Shown piece by piece: positions 1 through 8,864 of a DNA stretch of 42,644 nucleotides. A program made the position numbers and the translations under genes. Below the pieces are notes generated by a model. It saw only the letters and a list, made by a program, of their open reading frames with translations, was not told the origin of the DNA and made no database searches. The stretch covers positions 1-42,644 of the forward strand of contig JAUJPF010000031.1 in assembly GCA_030447275.1 (NCBI GenBank), read 5' to 3'. The stretch is from Solirubrobacteraceae bacterium. Lineage in GTDB: Bacteria; Actinomycetota; Thermoleophilia; Solirubrobacterales; Solirubrobacteraceae. Numbering within the stretch: the first letter of the stretch is position 1; the number at the start of each line of letters is the position of its first letter.

Positions 1-2216
1 CCGAGGAGCAGCAGCGCCTCCGCCGCTCCCGCCCGCCAGCCCTGCACCGCCGGGTTGTCGACGCCGTAGCGCCGCATGACCTCGCCGGCACCGCGGAAGT
101 CCTCGAGCGCCTCGGCCGGGCGCCCCTGGGCGAGCCGCAGGCGGCCGCGGGCGTGGAGGTACAGCGCGGCCCGCGCGGTCCCCTGCTGCCACGCGCTGAG
201 CTCGCGGCTCGCAAGCACCGCGTCGGCGTCGTCGCCGCGTCCCTGCTCACCCAGCGCCTCGATGAGCGTCGCGATGGCGACCGGCTCCGCCCACGCCAGG
301 GTGTGCTTGTCGGCCATCTCGAGCGCCTCGCGCGACTCGGCCTCGGCGTCGGCGAGCGCCCCGCCCCGGAACGCGACGTCGGCGTGCAGGGTGAGCGCGA
401 GCGCGGTGCCCGAGACGTCGCCTGCCTCCTGCGCGGAGTCGAGCGCCCCGCGCGCCACCTCCGCCGCGCGCCCGACCTCGTCGGCGTTCATCAGCGCGGC
501 GAGCACGAGCGTCGCCCCGGTCCCGCGGATCCCCTCGGCCTGGAGGCCGCCCGCAAGGGCGAGCTCGGCGAGCTCGGCCGCGCCGGCCGCCGTGCCGTGA
601 TCCGTGGTCTTGTACGCGAGCGCCGCGAGCAGGTAGCGCTCGGCCGGCGTCGCCGCCGCGGCGGCTTCGGCCCGGCCCCGCCGCGCGGCTTCGGGGGTGA
701 GCGTGCCGCGGATGACCTCGAGCGCGCGCAGCGCGAGGCGCACCTCGCGCGCCTGGCCCTCGTCGGCCGCGTGCTCGCCCTCGAGCGCCGCGAGCTCCTC
801 GCGCACCCACGCGAGCGCCGCCTCGGGCCGGGGATCGAGCGTCCAGGCGCGCGCGAGCGCCTGGGTGGCGGTCAGGCGCGCGACCGGATCCTCGGTGAGC
901 CGCCGCCCTGCCATGAGGTGCTCGATCGCCTGTGAGTCGTAGGCGCGCATCTCGGCCTGGCCGAGCTCGAGCAGGACGCCCGGCCGCTCGGCCGCGGGCG
1001 GCGGCTCCTCGAGGGCGCGGCGCAGTGCCGCGGCGGCGCGGCGGGGATCGGGCTCGACCGCGGCGGCGGCCCGCAGCAGGCGCACGGCCTCGGGGTCGCC
1101 GAACGGCTCGGCCGCCAGGAGGTGGGGCACGACGCGCAGGGGCGGGACGCCGGCCTCGTCGAGCAGCCGGGCGGCCCGCGCGTGCCACCGCGAGCGCTCC
1201 GCCGCCGGGATCGACCCGTACAGTGCGGAGCGCACGATCGGGTGCACGAAGGACAGCGGGCGCCGGGTCGAGAGGATCCGCGCGGCGGCGAGCTGATCGG
1301 CGGCGGCGGCGGCGGCATCGGGCTCGGCGCCGGCGAGGGCCGCTGCGGCAGCGAGCGAGGCGTCGCGGTCGAGCACCGCGACCGCGCGGGCGAGCGGCGT
1401 GGCGGGTGGCGGCAGCCGGTCCAGGCGATGCAGGACCGACCGGGCGAGCGCCGTGAGGGGCAGGGAGTGCAACGCGTCGGGGTCGCCGTGGTGGGCGGCG
1501 ACCGTCACCGCCGCCTGCTGCACGAGCAGGGGGTTGCCCCGGGCCATCTCGTGGACCATCCGGCACAGGCGGGCGTCGGCGTCCGCCCCGGCCTCGATCC
1601 GCACGAGCGCTTCGGTGGCCGGCTGGGTGAGCGGCTCCGGGCGCAGGCGGCGTGTGACCCCGGCCTGCTCCGCGAGCGCGTCGAGCAGGGCCTGCGGCGC
1701 GTCGGGCTCCCCGGACCGGGTGGCGACCAGGAGGGCGACCGGCAGCTCGTCGAGGCGCCGCGCGAGGTACAGCAGCCAGCGCAGCGAGGCGGCGTCGGCC
1801 CAGTGCGCGTCGTCGACCACCACGCAGAGCGGGCCGAGCGCCGCGAGGTTCGCACACGCCCAGTAGAGCGCGTGGACCAGCGACGGCTCGTCGATCGCGC
1901 CGGCAGCCTGGGTGACGCCGAGGAGCCGCCCGGCGTGACGCGCGGCGCCGTCGAGAACCGGCGTACCCCCGGCGATCGCCTCGCGCACGCGCGCCTCGAG
2001 GACCTGGCGGGCGACGCCGAAGGTCAGGTCGCGCTCGAGCTCGGCGCCGCTGCCGGTCAGCACGTCGAGCGTCGCGCCGGCCGCGGTTGCGCCGCGCTCG
2101 GGAGCGTGGACTTGCCGATCGGGATCGCCCTCGACGACAGACCGCCACTGCCCCGGGCGGCAGCCTCCACGACCTCGTCGAGCAGCCCCCGTCTCTACGC
2201 TCGCGTTCCAGGGCAT
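1..2216 (-). CDS. LuxR-type ATPase transcriptional regulator (partial, frameshifted)
   Basis: Large signal-transduction ATPase with TPR-like repeats, of the LuxR/MalT (STAND-like) kind. The correct minus-strand frame reads a Walker B region VVVDDAHWAD near 1800-1835, then leucine- and alanine-rich helices typical of the TPR half, and runs off the left edge without a stop. The C-terminal LuxR helix-turn-helix expected in this family would lie outside the window. Near 2100-2180 the pieces GGLS, VVEGDP and IGKSTL (Walker A) sit in alternating frames, so at least two single-base indels break the N-terminus. The ATG at 2216 is the likely start, but its frame does not match the Walker A piece. It faces away from the short secreted-protein ORF at 2337. 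The family call rests on the ATPase motifs; the target genes are unknown. Confidence 0.6.
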   Translation of the reverse strand, partial: MPWNASVETGAARRGRGGCRPGQWRSVVEGDPDRQVHAPERGATAAGATLDVLTGSGAELERDLTFGVARQVLEARVREAIAGGTPVLDGAARHAGRLLGVTQAAGAIDEPSLVHALYWACANLAALGPLCVVVDDAHWADAASLRWLLYLARRLDELPVALLVATRSGEPDAPQALLDALAEQAGVTRRLRPEPLTQPATEALVRIEAGADADARLCRMVHEMARGNPLLVQQAAVTVAAHHGDPDALHSLPLTALARSVLHRLDRLPPPATPLARAVAVLDRDASLAAAAALAGAEPDAAAAAADQLAAARILSTRRPLSFVHPIVRSALYGSIPAAERSRWHARAARLLDEAGVPPLRVVPHLLAAEPFGDPEAVRLLRAAAAVEPDPRRAAAALRRALEEPPPAAERPGVLLELGQAEMRAYDSQAIEHLMAGRRLTEDPVARLTATQALARAWTLDPRPEAALAWVREELAALEGEHAADEGQAREVRLALRALEVIRGTLTPEAARRGRAEAAAAATPAERYLLAALAYKTTDHGTAAGAAELAELALAGGLQAEGIRGTGATLVLAALMNADEVGRAAEVARGALDSAQEAGDVSGTALALTLHADVAFRGGALADAEAESREALEMADKHTLAWAEPVAIATLIEALGEQGRGDDADAVLASRELSAWQQGTARAALYLHARGRLRLAQGRPAEALEDFRGAGEVMRRYGVDNPAVQGWRAGAAEALLLL

Positions 2217-2239
2217 GGGGTCAATATTCTGCCCGGGTG

Positions 2240-2269
2240 TTGCCATTTTGGGCACGGACGGCCTACACT
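2240..2269 (+). promoter_or_regulatory. Candidate sigma70-type promoter
   Basis: TTGCCA at 2240-2245 and TACACT at 2264-2269 are separated by 18 bases and lie about 70 bases upstream of the ATG at 2337. This is also one of the lowest-GC stretches of the first 5 kb. It is a motif match by eye only. Confidence 0.35.
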
Positions 2270-2287
2270 GGCCGCGGCTTCGCTTGG

Positions 2288-2310
2288 GTCGTCGCACGGG
2301 GTGCGACGAC
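2288..2310. promoter_or_regulatory. Perfect 10-bp inverted repeat in a leader region
   Basis: The arm GTCGTCGCAC (2288-2297) is separated by GGG from its exact reverse complement GTGCGACGAC (2301-2310). It lies between the candidate promoter at 2240-2269 and the ATG at 2337. It could be a dyad operator for a repressor or an mRNA hairpin in the 5' leader. Nothing in the sequence decides between these. Confidence 0.5.
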
Positions 2311-2336
2311 GATCTACAAGATGGGAGTATGGACAG

Positions 2337-2462
2337 ATGAGGCGCATCGCTGCGGTGTTTGCGGTCATGGGCGCGTTGACGGCGGCGCTGGCCGCGGCGG
2401 CCGTGGGCTCGAGGGACAACTGCGCCGGGACCACGCGCTGCCGTTGGATACTGAGCCATAGC
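2337..2462 (+). pseudogene. Short secreted protein with signal peptide, probably truncated
   Basis: The reading starts MRRIAAVFAVMGALTAALAA, a clear signal peptide (basic n-region, hydrophobic alanine-rich core), followed by two cysteines in CAGTTRC. After about 40 residues the reading loses any protein-like character and runs into the tail-to-tail GH65 gene, whose probable stop is at 2497. The frame stays open beyond 2462, so the end given is where coding character stops. The signal peptide plus a C-x-G-T-T-x-C-R pattern resembles the start of secreted RTX-type calcium-binding proteins of related actinobacteria, but no glycine/aspartate nonapeptide repeats follow, so that identity is only a guess. 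A GGGAG sequence about 6-10 bases upstream of the ATG is a possible ribosome-binding site. It may be a deletion remnant or a frameshifted gene. Confidence 0.35.
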
Positions 2463-2496
2463 TCGCCAGCAGCCGGCATGCGGAGTCGGGCCCGGC

Positions 2497-4829
2497 TCAG
2501 GCCTCCTCGTGTCGCCGGGGCGGCCTGCGCCCCGGCGGCAGGCTCGAGCGAGTGCCGGCGGGCCATCGGCGGCAAGGGCCGCCGCTCCGGCGTGCCGCGC
2601 CGGACCGTCAGGCGCTCGCCGTGGCGTGTTACCTCGAGCGGCTCGCCGTCGAGGGGCGTAGCTTGCGCCGTCGGGCCACACCTCGACGCGCAGCCGCCGG
2701 CCGCAATAGAGCAGCAGGAACGCGAGCCGTGACAGCCGCGGCGGCGAGAGGAGGCGAAGGAGAGCGCATCCCCATGGTCGCGCATGCCCCCGAACCCGGC
2801 CACCCGCCGCGAGCTCACGTCCCCGCCAGCGCGGCGAGATGGACGCCGTCGCGTGTTGAACGCGAGGTCGCGCAGGTCGATGAACGCTGTCTCGCCGAAG
2901 TAGTCGTACGCGAGCTCGAGGTGGCCGACCTCAGCAGCGACGATCGCGCGGATCGAGCCGACAGCGAGGGTCCGGACGGTGATGCGCTCGTAGTACTCGA
3001 AGTCACGGACCTTCTGGTCGGCCTCGAACTGATCGCCGCACGCGTAGAGCGCGAGACCAGATCGGCCTGCTTGGCCACCTGGCTGCTCGCAGGAGCAGGT
3101 AGTTGTGGAAGTGCAGCAGAGGGGGTACTGGTCGTCCGCGGTCTTGTCGAGTGCCACTTGCGCCAGGCGCGTGAACCCCTGCGACTGCGCCGTCACCTTC
3201 AGGTCGTCGTCGTAGGGGATGACCATCGTCCGCCGAGTCCCGCCAGCTCGCGATCTCCTCCTCGTCGACCCCGAGCTCGGCGGCGCGGTCGGGGTGGTGG
3301 GCCACGAGGGCCGCGGCCGTCCTGAGGTTCTCGCCGCCATCAGGTTCGTGTACACGTTGTTGTCGACCAGCGCGCTGTACTCGTCGGGCCGGTAACGCCG
3401 TCGATCCGGAAGCCGCCCGCCGCGTCGTGGTGGCCCAGCGAGCGCCACAGGCGCGCGGTGGCGACCAGCATGTCGAGCGCCGGCCCGCGCGAACTCCTCG
3501 TCCTCCGTGGCGGCCAGGTAGCGGCGCACGGCGTCGGCCATCGTCGGCGCGTTGATGTGGAAGGCCGCCGTGCCGGCCGGCCAGCAGCCCGGCGAACTCC
3601 TGGCCGCGGATCGTCCGCCACGGGAAGGTCGCGCCCTCGAGCCCGAGCTCCCGGGCGCGGGCCTCGGCGAGGTCGATCGTCGCGTGGCGCCAGCCGAGCG
3701 CGTCGCGGGCCGCCTCCGGGGCCACGTAGGTGAGGACGGGGAGCGTGTAGGTCTCCATGTCCCAGAAGCTATGGCCGTCGTAGCCGCTGCCGGTGAGCCC
3801 CTTGGCGGGGTCGCGCGCCCCTCGGCGCGGGCGCCCGCCTGGACGACGGAAGAGGGCGAAGCGGGTGGCCTGCTGCAGGTGGCGGTCCCCCTCGAGCTCG
3901 ACGTCCGCGCGTTCCCACACGCCGTCGGAGACTTTCGCTGGCCCCGGCAGAGCCCGTCCCAGCCCGTCCGCCGCGCCGAGGCGAGCGCCGCGTCGACCTG
4001 GTCGCGCAGCGATGGCAGCGATCGCTGGCTCGACCATCCGTAGGCGACGTACTTGACCACGGGTGAGCACCTGGCCGGGCCGGGCTCGGTGCTGAAGGTC
4101 ACACCAGGCCAGATCGGCCTCGCTCTCCGTGGCCGTCACCGTGCCGTCCGGTCCCTCGACGACGTGGTCCATGCCGGCCGCCATCCGCAGCCCGCTCTCC
4201 GCGTCCGGTGGACGAGGCCGGCGCGGAGACCGGCGTGGCCGTGGTCCTCGCTCACCAGCGGGGCGCGGAGGGCGCGGGCGGCACGCGGGTCCTCGGTCAC
4301 CTCCGGCCCCGGCCTCGTTCGCCACGAGCTCGGACTGGACGACGACCCGCGCGCCGTGCTCCACCGGCTCGACCTCGTAGAGGATCGCGGCCACCGAGCG
4401 CTGGACAGGAGACCAGTCGCGTGGAGCGCACGAGCACCGCCTGCCCCGCCGGCGACATCCCTCCACCTCCGCGCAGCATGCCCGCACGGAGGTCGAGCAC
4501 CCGCTCGTGGCGCGGCAGGTGGCCGTAGCGGACGTCGAACGGCTCGTCGTCGACCAGCGGCGCATGACCTTGCCGTTCGTGACGTTGATCATCGTCTGGC
4601 CGTCCTCGGGGTAGCCGTAGGCCTGTTCGGCGTACGGGGCGTGTCTCGTACAGAACCCGTTGAGGTAGGTCCCGGCGCGCCCGCCGGCTCCCCTCGTCGA
4701 GGTTCCCGCGCAGCCCGATGTGGCCGTTGGAGAGCGCGAAGATCGACTCCGTCTGGGCGAGCAGGTCGAGGTGGAACTCGCGCTCCGGCACCGACCACGG
4801 CGCGACCGCGAAGACGTCGTCGGGATCAC
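2497..4829 (-). CDS. GH65 family disaccharide phosphorylase/hydrolase (many frameshifts)
   Basis: Glycoside hydrolase family 65 enzyme (maltose, trehalose or kojibiose phosphorylase type), cleaving an alpha-glucosyl disaccharide with phosphate to give beta-glucose 1-phosphate. Family blocks appear in order but in shifting frames: DVFAVAPWSVPEREFHLD and SNGHIGLRGNLDEG at the N-terminus; GYDGHSFWDMETY in the middle; FPWRTIRGQE, carrying the catalytic glutamate, at about 3600-3650; WPAGTAAFHIN; AKQAD; and AYDYFGETAFIDLRDL near the C-terminus. The total span (about 780 codons) matches the family. A likely stop at 2497-2499 follows SLPPGRRPPRRHEEA. The GTG at 4829 would overlap the HAD stop as GTGA. 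At least eight indels are needed to read it, which I attribute mainly to sequence error. Substrate specificity cannot be told. Confidence 0.75.
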
Positions 4830-5566
4830 CGGCGCTCCAGCAGCTCTTCGAGGTCCTCCACGACCACGTCGGCGCCGCGGCGCGCGCGCCTCGGCCTGTC
4901 CCGATCGGTCGACGCCGACCACCCAGCCGAACGACCCGGCGCGTCCCGCGCCTCGACGCCGACCTGGGCGTCCTCGAACACCGCGCATTGCGCTGGCTCG
5001 GCCTGAGCGCCCGGGCACCCGCCAGGAACGTGTCGGGGGGCCGGCTTGCCCGCGAGCCCGTCGCGCTCGGCGACCACGCCGTCGATGCGCACCTCGAAGA
5101 GATGTCGATGCCGGCGGCGAGGAGCACGTCCCGGCAGTTCGTGCTCGACGAGACCACCGCACGCCGCAGCCCTGGTCCCGCGCGGCCTCGGCGAAGCGCA
5201 CGGAGCCCTCGTAGGAGCTCGGAAACCCCCTGCTCGCCGATCAGCCGCAGCACCAGGTCGTTCTTGCGCGTTCCCAGCGCGTGGACCGTCTCGGCCTCCG
5301 GCGGGTTGACGGCGAGCCCATCTCCAGCTCGATCCCGCGTGACTCGAGGAAGGACCGCACGCCGTCCAGGCGCGGCTTGCCGTCCACGTACTCGTCGTAG
5401 TCCGTCGGGCGGTCGAACTCGTCGAACAGCTCGCCCGCGCGCTCCGCCCGCTCGCGCAGGAAGTCGTCGAACATAGTCTTCACGCCTGGACGTGGACCTT
5501 CGTCTGCGTGAGGACGCCGTCGAGGTCGAACAGGCAGGTGGTGATGCCAGGGGGTAGGTCGAGCAT
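4826..5566 (-). CDS. HAD-family beta-phosphoglucomutase-like phosphatase (frameshifted)
   Basis: HAD superfamily enzyme that would convert the beta-glucose 1-phosphate released by the GH65 partner to glucose 6-phosphate, or dephosphorylate a sugar phosphate. It starts MLDLPPG and carries HAD motif I as FDLDGVLT, with the nucleophilic Asp about 15 residues in. The cap region reads [20 protein letters not shown], a hallmark of this beta-PGM/HAD subgroup. Later blocks are [11 protein letters not shown] (motif II), GKPAP (motif III) and [11 protein letters not shown] (motif IV), ending [13 protein letters not shown]. The reading frame breaks at least three times, for example after VHVQA, where one G appears to be missing. 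Its stop overlaps the GTG start of the phosphorylase gene, so the two were probably translated together. It is divergent from the FAD-oxidase gene at 5660. Confidence 0.7.
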
Positions 5567-5659
5567 GTCGGGAAAGCTATTCGCGTCGAGCCCCGCGTGC
5601 CGCCGCCGCGCGAGACTGGCCCGACGAGGACCGCGCCCCCGCGGCTAGAAAGGACGTGG

Positions 5660-8470
5660 ATGAGCGACCCCCAGAGCTCGACGCGCTGGACCCACCCCAA
5701 GCTCGCCGCCTGGCGCGAAGCCCATTCGCGCAGGCCGGGCAGCGTCGGCCACGACCTGCTGATGCCGGAGGGCGCCGACCGGGTAGACGACAAGGCGCTC
5801 GAGCGAGCCCTCGCGCGGACGTTGAAGGGCGAGGTGCTCTTCGACGCCGGCCACCGGGCGATCTACTCCCACGACAGCTCGAACTACCGCCAGGCGCCGC
5901 TCGGGGTGGTGGTACCGCGCGACGAGGACGACGTCGTGGCGACGCTGGCGGCGTGCCGAGACCACGGCGCGCCGGTCCTCCCGCGCGGTTGCGGCACGAG
6001 CCTCTCCGGCGAGACGTGCAACGTCGCGGTCGTGATCGACGCCTCGAAGCACATGCGCACGATCCACGAGGTCGACGCCGGCGAGAGGTACGCCTGGGTC
6101 CAGCCGGGGGTGATCCGCGACCAGCTCTCGCATCCCTGCGAGGCGCAGCACGCGCTCACGTTCGGCCCCGACACCGCCACGCACGCCTACGCCACGTTCG
6201 GCGGCATGCTCGGGAACAACTCGTGCGGGATCCACTCGGTGATGGCCGGGCGCACCTCGGACAACACGCACGAGCTCGACGTCGTGACCTACGACGGCCT
6301 GCGGATGCGGGTCGGCCCGACGAGCCACGAGGAGCTCGAGCGCATCGTCGCCGCGGGCGGCCGGCGCGGCGAGATCTACGGTCGCATGCGCGAGCTGCGC
6401 GACCGCCACGCCGGCCTGATCCGCGAGCGCTACCCGGACATCCCGCGCCGGGTGTCCGGCTACAACCTCGACGAGCTGCTGCCCGAGAAGGGCTTCAACG
6501 TCGCGCGCGCGCTCGTGGGAAGCGAGGGCGCGCTCGTGGGAAGCGAGGGCACGCTCGCGACCGTGATCGGCGCCAAGGTCCGCCTCGTGCACAGCCCGCC
6601 GGCGCGCTCGCTGCTGGTGCTCGGCTACCCGGACGTCTACCACGCGGCCGACCGCGTCCCCGAGATCCTCGACTTCGGCCCCATCGGGCTCGAGGGCATC
6701 GACCGCGTGCTGGTCGATGCCAGGCACGCGCTCGGCAAGCACGAAGGGCAGGTCGCGCTCCCCGACGGCAACGGCTTCCTGCTCGTCGAGTTCGGCGGCG
6801 ACACCGGCGAGGAGAGCCACGAGCGGGCGATGGAGTGCATGGAGCAGCTTGGCAAGGGGAGCGACGCACCGTCGATGCAGCTGCTCGACGACCCGGCGGA
6901 CGCCGCACGACTGTGGGAGGCGCGCGAGGACGGCCTCGGCGCCACCGCGTACAACCCGACCGGGCGCGATCAGTGGCCGGGTTGGGAGCGCATCGTCACC
7001 GACCCGTTCGAGGCCCGTCGCGTGGCCAACGACGGCAAGCTCGCGGTAATTCTCGGCATCGAGGTCTCGCGGCTGTTCGGCTGCGGCATCAACAACGGCA
7101 TTCCGCAGTGCGACAAGGCGCAGATCGACCGCGAGCTCGACGAGGTCTACGACCTTGGCGTCCGCCAGATGCAGATCATCAACAAGTTCGACAACGCCTT
7201 CGGCGGCGTGGCCGGCGACCGCGGCAACACGGGCACGATCGTCAACAGTCAGAACCAGCAGGAGACCGGGCGCTTCTGGGACATGCGGACGTGCGACTCC
7301 GAGGCAGCGGACGACCACGACCGCGAGCAGACCACCACCGGCACGCCCGCCCAGGACGCGATCTTCGGCGCGGTGTTCAGCCAGAACCCCCTCACGCCGG
7401 GCAGCGCGCCCCTGTATCCGAGCGCGCCGCACTGCAACAACCTCGGCCTGAGCGACCTGGGCGAGCACGTCGTCCGCCGCATGATGCGCAAGGGCATGAT
7501 CATCGACCCCGATCACCTCGGCGTGTACGCGCGCCGACAGCTGCTGTCGATCGTCGAGGCCGAGCGCTATTCGGGCCTCGTGTCCTCGCACACGTGGTCG
7601 ACGCCCGACGCCGAGCGGCGCATCCTGCGCGCGGGCGGCTTCGTCACCCCGTACGCCGGCGGCTCGACGCCGTTCGTCCAGAAGTACCGTGAGCTGCAGG
7701 CCATGCGCGACCCGCGCTGGAAGACGGCCGCCGGCTTCGGCGCCGACGCCAACGGCCTCGGCCGGCAGGGGCCGCCGCGCCCTGACGCCGCCAGCAACCC
7801 GGTGGTCTACCCGTTCAAGTCGTTCGACGGGTCGGTGACGTTCGAGCGTCAGCAGTCCGGGGAGCGCACCTTCGACATCAACACCGAGGGCGTCGCGCAC
7901 TACGGGCTGTACGCCGACTGGTTCGAGGACATCCGCAAGATCGCGGGCGACGCGCTGCTCGAGGACATGTCCTACGGCGCGGACTCGTACTTCCGGACGT
8001 GGGAGCGCGCGGTCGGCATCACGCCGGAAACCTGCCGCGACGGCCGGCTGCGCCTGACGCCCCGCGGCATGGGCTACATCAGGATCGGCGTGTCGTCCGA
8101 CCAGCTGCTCCGCGACGCGGGCCAGCCCACCTCGCGCAAGGGCCGGTCGTGGCGCTGGTGCGTGGAGGACCGGGGCAACGAGGGCCAGCTCGTGCGCACG
8201 GCGTTCACCCCGAAGGGCATCGTCGGGTTCGTGGGATCCACCGTCCGCCGGCACCGGATCGACGGCGTCGGCGCGGGCACCAAGACCTCGCGCATCCGCG
8301 GTGCGCGGACCTTGGCCCGGGGGATCCGAGTCCGGAACGCGGGCGCGGGCAAGCGCTACCTCTACGGCGTCGGCGGGGGGAAGGTTCGCTGGGTCGCCGT
8401 GGCCACCCGCGAGGCCTCGCGCACCCGCGCGGCGCTGCGGAGATACGTGAGGCTCGCCGGCCTGCGCTGA
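5660..8470 (+). CDS. Chimeric protein: FAD-linked oxidase N-half fused to TIM-barrel hydrolase C-half
   Basis: A 936-residue uninterrupted ORF. AAGGA lies 9 bases before the ATG at 5660, chosen over an upstream in-frame codon at 5597 that lacks protein-like sequence. Residues 1 to about 443 are the FAD-binding (PCMH-type) half of a GlcD-like FAD/Fe-S oxidase: VLPRGCGTSLSGETCN, MLGNNSCGIHSVMAGRTSDN, and GSEGTL preceded by an extra 7-residue copy. The match stops at DQWPGWE. Residues 444 to 936 switch to the C-terminal half of a secreted, dipeptidase-like metal-dependent hydrolase family: GKLAVILGIEVSRLFGCG, INKFDNAFGGVAGD, MIIDPDHLG, VSSHTWSTPDA, GADANGLGRQG. The oxidase's substrate and Fe-S domains and the hydrolase's N-terminal half are both missing. 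The ORF is either a deletion fusion of two neighbouring genes or an assembly join. Neither half is likely to work as its parent did. Confidence 0.75.
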   Translation: MSDPQSSTRWTHPKLAAWREAHSRRPGSVGHDLLMPEGADRVDDKALERALARTLKGEVLFDAGHRAIYSHDSSNYRQAPLGVVVPRDEDDVVATLAACRDHGAPVLPRGCGTSLSGETCNVAVVIDASKHMRTIHEVDAGERYAWVQPGVIRDQLSHPCEAQHALTFGPDTATHAYATFGGMLGNNSCGIHSVMAGRTSDNTHELDVVTYDGLRMRVGPTSHEELERIVAAGGRRGEIYGRMRELRDRHAGLIRERYPDIPRRVSGYNLDELLPEKGFNVARALVGSEGALVGSEGTLATVIGAKVRLVHSPPARSLLVLGYPDVYHAADRVPEILDFGPIGLEGIDRVLVDARHALGKHEGQVALPDGNGFLLVEFGGDTGEESHERAMECMEQLGKGSDAPSMQLLDDPADAARLWEAREDGLGATAYNPTGRDQWPGWERIVTDPFEARRVANDGKLAVILGIEVSRLFGCGINNGIPQCDKAQIDRELDEVYDLGVRQMQIINKFDNAFGGVAGDRGNTGTIVNSQNQQETGRFWDMRTCDSEAADDHDREQTTTGTPAQDAIFGAVFSQNPLTPGSAPLYPSAPHCNNLGLSDLGEHVVRRMMRKGMIIDPDHLGVYARRQLLSIVEAERYSGLVSSHTWSTPDAERRILRAGGFVTPYAGGSTPFVQKYRELQAMRDPRWKTAAGFGADANGLGRQGPPRPDAASNPVVYPFKSFDGSVTFERQQSGERTFDINTEGVAHYGLYADWFEDIRKIAGDALLEDMSYGADSYFRTWERAVGITPETCRDGRLRLTPRGMGYIRIGVSSDQLLRDAGQPTSRKGRSWRWCVEDRGNEGQLVRTAFTPKGIVGFVGSTVRRHRIDGVGAGTKTSRIRGARTLARGIRVRNAGAGKRYLYGVGGGKVRWVAVATREASRTRAALRRYVRLAGLR
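6509..6550 (+). repeat. 21-bp exact tandem duplication inside the FAD domain
   Basis: Two identical 21-base units (6509-6529 and 6530-6550) each encode ALVGSEG. The FAD-oxidase family normally has one copy of the GSEGTL loop. The duplication keeps the reading frame and has no mismatches between copies. Confidence 0.85.
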
Positions 8471-8495
8471 CACGGGCACCCTGCACTCGCCCGTG
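8471..8495 (+). terminator. Hairpin after the FAD/hydrolase ORF
   Basis: CACGGGC (8471-8477) pairs perfectly with GCCCGTG (8489-8495) across an 11-base loop, starting directly after the stop codon. There is no T-run, as is common in high-GC actinobacteria, so terminator function is only probable. Confidence 0.45.
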
Positions 8496-8864
8496 CGTCC
8501 TGATTTGCCCGTTGTGTGCGCCGCTCGAGTGCGCACGCTCGTGCGCATCGCCGCGGCCTTGACCAGTTCGCCGTGCGGGCCGCTGAGCTTGCGATTGCGG
8601 GAGGGCCGGCGCTACATCAGCACGACCCCCCGCAGCCGAATGTCGCTCCGGGAGGACGCAGCGGCCCGGAAAATTCGGCGCACCCGCGGCGGCCCAAGCC
8701 GTTGTGGCGGCGCGGCTGTCGCGAGAGGCCCCGGGGCTGGAGATCGCGCCTACGTGCCACCGTCGACTGGTCCGACGTCGGCCGCCACGACGACGGGCCG
8801 CGAGAGCCCTGACGTCGTCACCTCGGGACGAATTGCCATCGGTGATCCCGTTGGAGCGCATGCC
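8496..8864. other. 369-base gap without a recognisable gene
   Basis: It lies between the end of the chimeric ORF (with its hairpin) and the 3' end of the metallo-beta-lactamase gene. Both strands have open frames here, but the readings are arginine- and proline-rich shadows with no motif, start signal or family resemblance. It may be decayed coding sequence or part of the 3' region of genes lost in the rearrangement that made the chimera. I see no RNA gene or repeat. Confidence 0.4.

Noticed and set aside
247..2148. A 633-residue minus-strand open frame over the regulator gene
   Set aside because: It is almost wholly Arg/Pro/Ala/Gly; the neighbouring frame carries the Walker B motif VVVDDAHW, so this is a shadow of that gene.
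6509..6550. CRISPR or other repeat array
   Set aside because: Only two abutting coding copies without spacers; no CRISPR-like array was seen anywhere in the window.
5645..8548. A 967-residue minus-strand open frame opposite the FAD/hydrolase ORF
   Set aside because: Codon mirror of a high-GC gene; the plus strand has unbroken family motifs and a ribosome-binding site.
8571..8812. A small gene in the gap after the chimeric ORF
   Set aside because: No start signal, no conserved block and similar open frames on both strands.
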